The notes under the pieces are model-generated. The model saw only the letters and a list, made by a program, of their open reading frames with translations. It was not told the DNA's origin and made no database searches. Below, in pieces: positions 7,011-8,725 of a stretch of DNA of 8,725 nucleotides. The translations under genes were made by a program, and so were the position numbers. Numbering within the stretch: position 1 is the first letter of the stretch; every line of letters starts with the position of its first letter. The stretch comes from an uncultured Acidimicrobiaceae bacterium (lineage in GTDB: Bacteria; Actinomycetota; Acidimicrobiia; Acidimicrobiales; Ilumatobacteraceae). Where the stretch lies: NCBI GenBank assembly GCA_903919215.1, contig CAIXHI010000384.1, forward strand, positions 1 to 8,725. Direction: 5' to 3'.

Positions 7011-7015
7011 GGGGG
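7011..7015 (+). promoter_or_regulatory. Ribosome binding site that selects the GTG start of fhs
   Basis: GGGGG preceded by CACA lies 5 bases before GTG 7021. It is nearly the same arrangement as the importer operon's first gene (GGGGG, 4 bases, ATG). The in-frame ATG at 7003 has no such site upstream. Confidence 0.65.
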
Positions 7016-7020
7016 TAACC

Positions 7021-8718
7021 GTGTCATTTCCGTCCGACCTCGCCATCGCACGTGCCGGCAAGACAGCACCGATGGCCGAAATCGCCGCACAGATGGGTAT
7101 CGGGCCGCATTTGCTCGAACAACATGGCGACGATGTGGCCAAGATCCGTCTGGAAGCGATCGATGAGCTGAGCAGTCGCCCGAAGGCCAAATACGTGGTG
7201 GTCACGGCCATCACCCCAACGCCACTCGGCGAAGGGAAGACCACCACCACGGTGGGCCTTGGCCAGGCGATGCAGCACATTGGCAAGAAGGCCGTCATCA
7301 GCCTGCGTCAGCCCTCGATGGGCCCGACGTTCGGTATCAAGGGCGGTGCCGCCGGTGGCGGCTACAGCCAGGTGATCCCGATGGAGTTGCTGAACCTGCA
7401 CCTCACCGGCGACTTCCATGCAGTGACCGCGGCCCACAACCTGTTGGCGGCGATGGTCGACAACCACCTCCACCAGGGCAACGCGCTCGATCTCGACCTG
7501 CACAACATCACCTGGCGGCGAGTGCTCGACGTCAACGACCGGGCACTGCGCAACATCATCGTCGGCCTCGGCACGAAGATGGACGGCATCCCCCGCCAAA
7601 CCGGGTTCGACATCACTGCCGCCAGTGAGGTGATGGCCATCCTCGCGCTCTCCAGCTCGATGGACGACCTGCGCGCTCGTATGGGTCGCATCGTCGTCGG
7701 CTACAACACGGCCGGCGAACCCGTCACTGCCGAGCAACTCAAGGGTGCTGGCTCGATGGCCGTCATCATGCGCGAGGCCTTGAAGCCGAACCTGCTGCAG
7801 ACGCTGGAGAACACTCCGGTCATCGTGCACGCCGGCCCGTTCGGCAACATCGCTCACGGCAACAGCTCCATCGTCGGCGACCTCATCGGTATCCGCGGCG
7901 GCGACTACCTCATCACCGAGGCCGGCTTCGGCGCCGACATGGGAGCCGAGCGGTTCTTCAACATCAAGTGCCGCGCCTCAGGCATGGTGCCCGACGCTGC
8001 TGTGCTGGTCGCCACCGTGCGTGCCCTGAAGGCCCACAGCGGCAAGTTCAAGATCGTCGCCGGCAAGCCGCTGCCCGCCGAACTGCTGGCCGAGAACCCC
8101 GACGATGTGCGCGCCGGTGCCGCGAACCTCATCAAGCAGATCGAGAACGTCAAGGTGCATGGCGTCTCCCCCGTCGTCGCGATCAACGCCTTCCCGGGCG
8201 ACTTCGCCAGCGAGCACCAGGCAATTCGCGAGATCGCCGAGAGCGTGGGCGCCCGCGTCGCCGTGTGCACCCACTTCTCCGACGGCGGCAAGGGTGCCAC
8301 CGACCTGGCCCGGGCCGTTGTCGAGGCGTGTGACGAGCCGAGCACGTTCCAGTACTGCTACGAGAGCGAGATGACGCTGAAGCAGAAGATCGAGGCCGTG
8401 GCGACAAAGATCTACGGCGCGGCCAACGTCACCTACTCAGCCACCGCCAACACCCAGCTGGCCCGCTACGAGAAGAACGGCTTCGGCAACCTTCCCGTGT
8501 GCATCGCCAAGACGCACTTGTCGATCAGTGGCGACCCGACGTTGAAGGGCGCCCCCACTGGCCACACGCTCAACGTGCGCGAAGCACGCGCCAGCGTCGG
8601 CGCCGGGTTCATCTATCCCATCTGCGGCGACATGACCACGATGCCGGGTCTTGGCTCCGCCCCAGCCGCCAGCATCATCGACTTCGACGACAACGGCGAG
8701 ATCGTGGGCTTGTCGTGA
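7021..8718 (+). CDS. fhs: Formate-tetrahydrofolate ligase (10-formyl-THF synthetase)
   Basis: 565-residue cytoplasmic enzyme (EC 6.3.4.3) that joins formate and THF to 10-formyl-THF using ATP, or runs in reverse to release formate and ATP. The length fits the bacterial single-domain enzyme (about 555-560). The ATP-binding loop is TPTPLGEGKTTTT (65-77). Next comes RQPSMGPTFGIKGGAAGGG (96-114), typical of the family, then TGDFHA, ITWRRVLDVNDRALR, AGPFGNIAHGNSS and FGADMGAERFFNIKCR (303-318). The C-terminal part has VAINAFPGD, THFSDGGKGA and GDMTTMPGLG. GTG at 7021 is preferred to the ATG at 7003: it has the ribosome binding site and gives fMet-SFPSD, where relatives begin. It sits 87 bases after the importer operon on the same strand and would process one-carbon units produced by the GcvT-domain dehydrogenase at the start of the window. 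Nothing is broken or missing. Confidence 0.97.
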   Translation: MSFPSDLAIARAGKTAPMAEIAAQMGIGPHLLEQHGDDVAKIRLEAIDELSSRPKAKYVVVTAITPTPLGEGKTTTTVGLGQAMQHIGKKAVISLRQPSMGPTFGIKGGAAGGGYSQVIPMELLNLHLTGDFHAVTAAHNLLAAMVDNHLHQGNALDLDLHNITWRRVLDVNDRALRNIIVGLGTKMDGIPRQTGFDITAASEVMAILALSSSMDDLRARMGRIVVGYNTAGEPVTAEQLKGAGSMAVIMREALKPNLLQTLENTPVIVHAGPFGNIAHGNSSIVGDLIGIRGGDYLITEAGFGADMGAERFFNIKCRASGMVPDAAVLVATVRALKAHSGKFKIVAGKPLPAELLAENPDDVRAGAANLIKQIENVKVHGVSPVVAINAFPGDFASEHQAIREIAESVGARVAVCTHFSDGGKGATDLARAVVEACDEPSTFQYCYESEMTLKQKIEAVATKIYGAANVTYSATANTQLARYEKNGFGNLPVCIAKTHLSISGDPTLKGAPTGHTLNVREARASVGAGFIYPICGDMTTMPGLGSAPAASIIDFDDNGEIVGLS

Positions 8719-8725
8719 GCATCAC
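8715..8725 (+). CDS. Possible start of a further gene overlapping the fhs stop (cut by the window end)
   Basis: GTGAGCATCAC from 8715 would read Met-Ser-Ile-Thr, overlapping the TGA of fhs in a 4-base GTGA junction like the ATGA junctions of the importer operon. Only three full codons are visible, so the product cannot be told. A folate-pathway gene such as folD would be a natural neighbour, but that is guesswork from pathway logic. Confidence 0.25.

Noticed and set aside
1..8725. CRISPR arrays, insertion sequences, tRNA or rRNA genes, phage genes or toxin-antitoxin pairs
   Set aside because: I looked for spaced repeats, transposase motifs, cloverleaf-like ends and small paired genes on both strands and found none. 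Coding density leaves only two gaps, of 212 and 87 bases.

Overview
The window is GC-rich, with strong G/C preference at third codon positions, and every supportable gene lies on the + strand. It holds five substantial genes and no sign of mobile elements, CRISPR, phage or RNA genes. GC content, GTG start use, an N-terminal sequence with a Tat-type twin-arginine motif plus lipobox, and an ABC importer with both ATPase domains fused all point to a high-GC actinobacterium. An aquatic Acidimicrobiia or Ilumatobacter-like lineage is my best guess, but it is inference and not proven by any marker gene here.

Layout: (1) bases 1-1125 encode the C-terminal part of a dimethylglycine/sarcosine dehydrogenase-type protein: the end of the FAD-oxidoreductase central region, then a complete GcvT-like folate-binding domain. 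(2) Bases 1126-1337 are a 212-base intergenic region with a 26-bp imperfect palindrome, a plausible promoter just downstream of it, a leader stem-loop and a strong ribosome binding site. (3) Bases 1338-6933 are a tight four-gene operon for a peptide/opine/nickel-class (PepT family) ABC importer: a lipoprotein substrate-binding protein, two permeases and one polypeptide carrying two ATPase domains. Three of its junctions are translationally coupled or nearly so (a 9-base gap, then two 4-base ATGA overlaps). (4) Bases 6934-7020 are a short intergenic region with an inverted repeat, a direct repeat and a possible -10 box. (5) Bases 7021-8718 encode formate-tetrahydrofolate ligase (fhs). A further gene may begin at 8715 in a GTGA overlap and run out of the window.

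A coherent reading is one-carbon nutrition. The importer brings in a substrate, the dehydrogenase oxidatively removes N-methyl groups and loads them on tetrahydrofolate as 5,10-methylene-THF, and Fhs interconverts formate and 10-formyl-THF. The last two links are family knowledge. That the importer carries the N-methylated substrate is a hypothesis from gene order only; peptide import is an equally open alternative. I see no radically new system. The points most worth a second look are the physical coupling of importer and C1 enzymes, the paired four-cysteine motifs in the fused ATPase, and the two intergenic regions.
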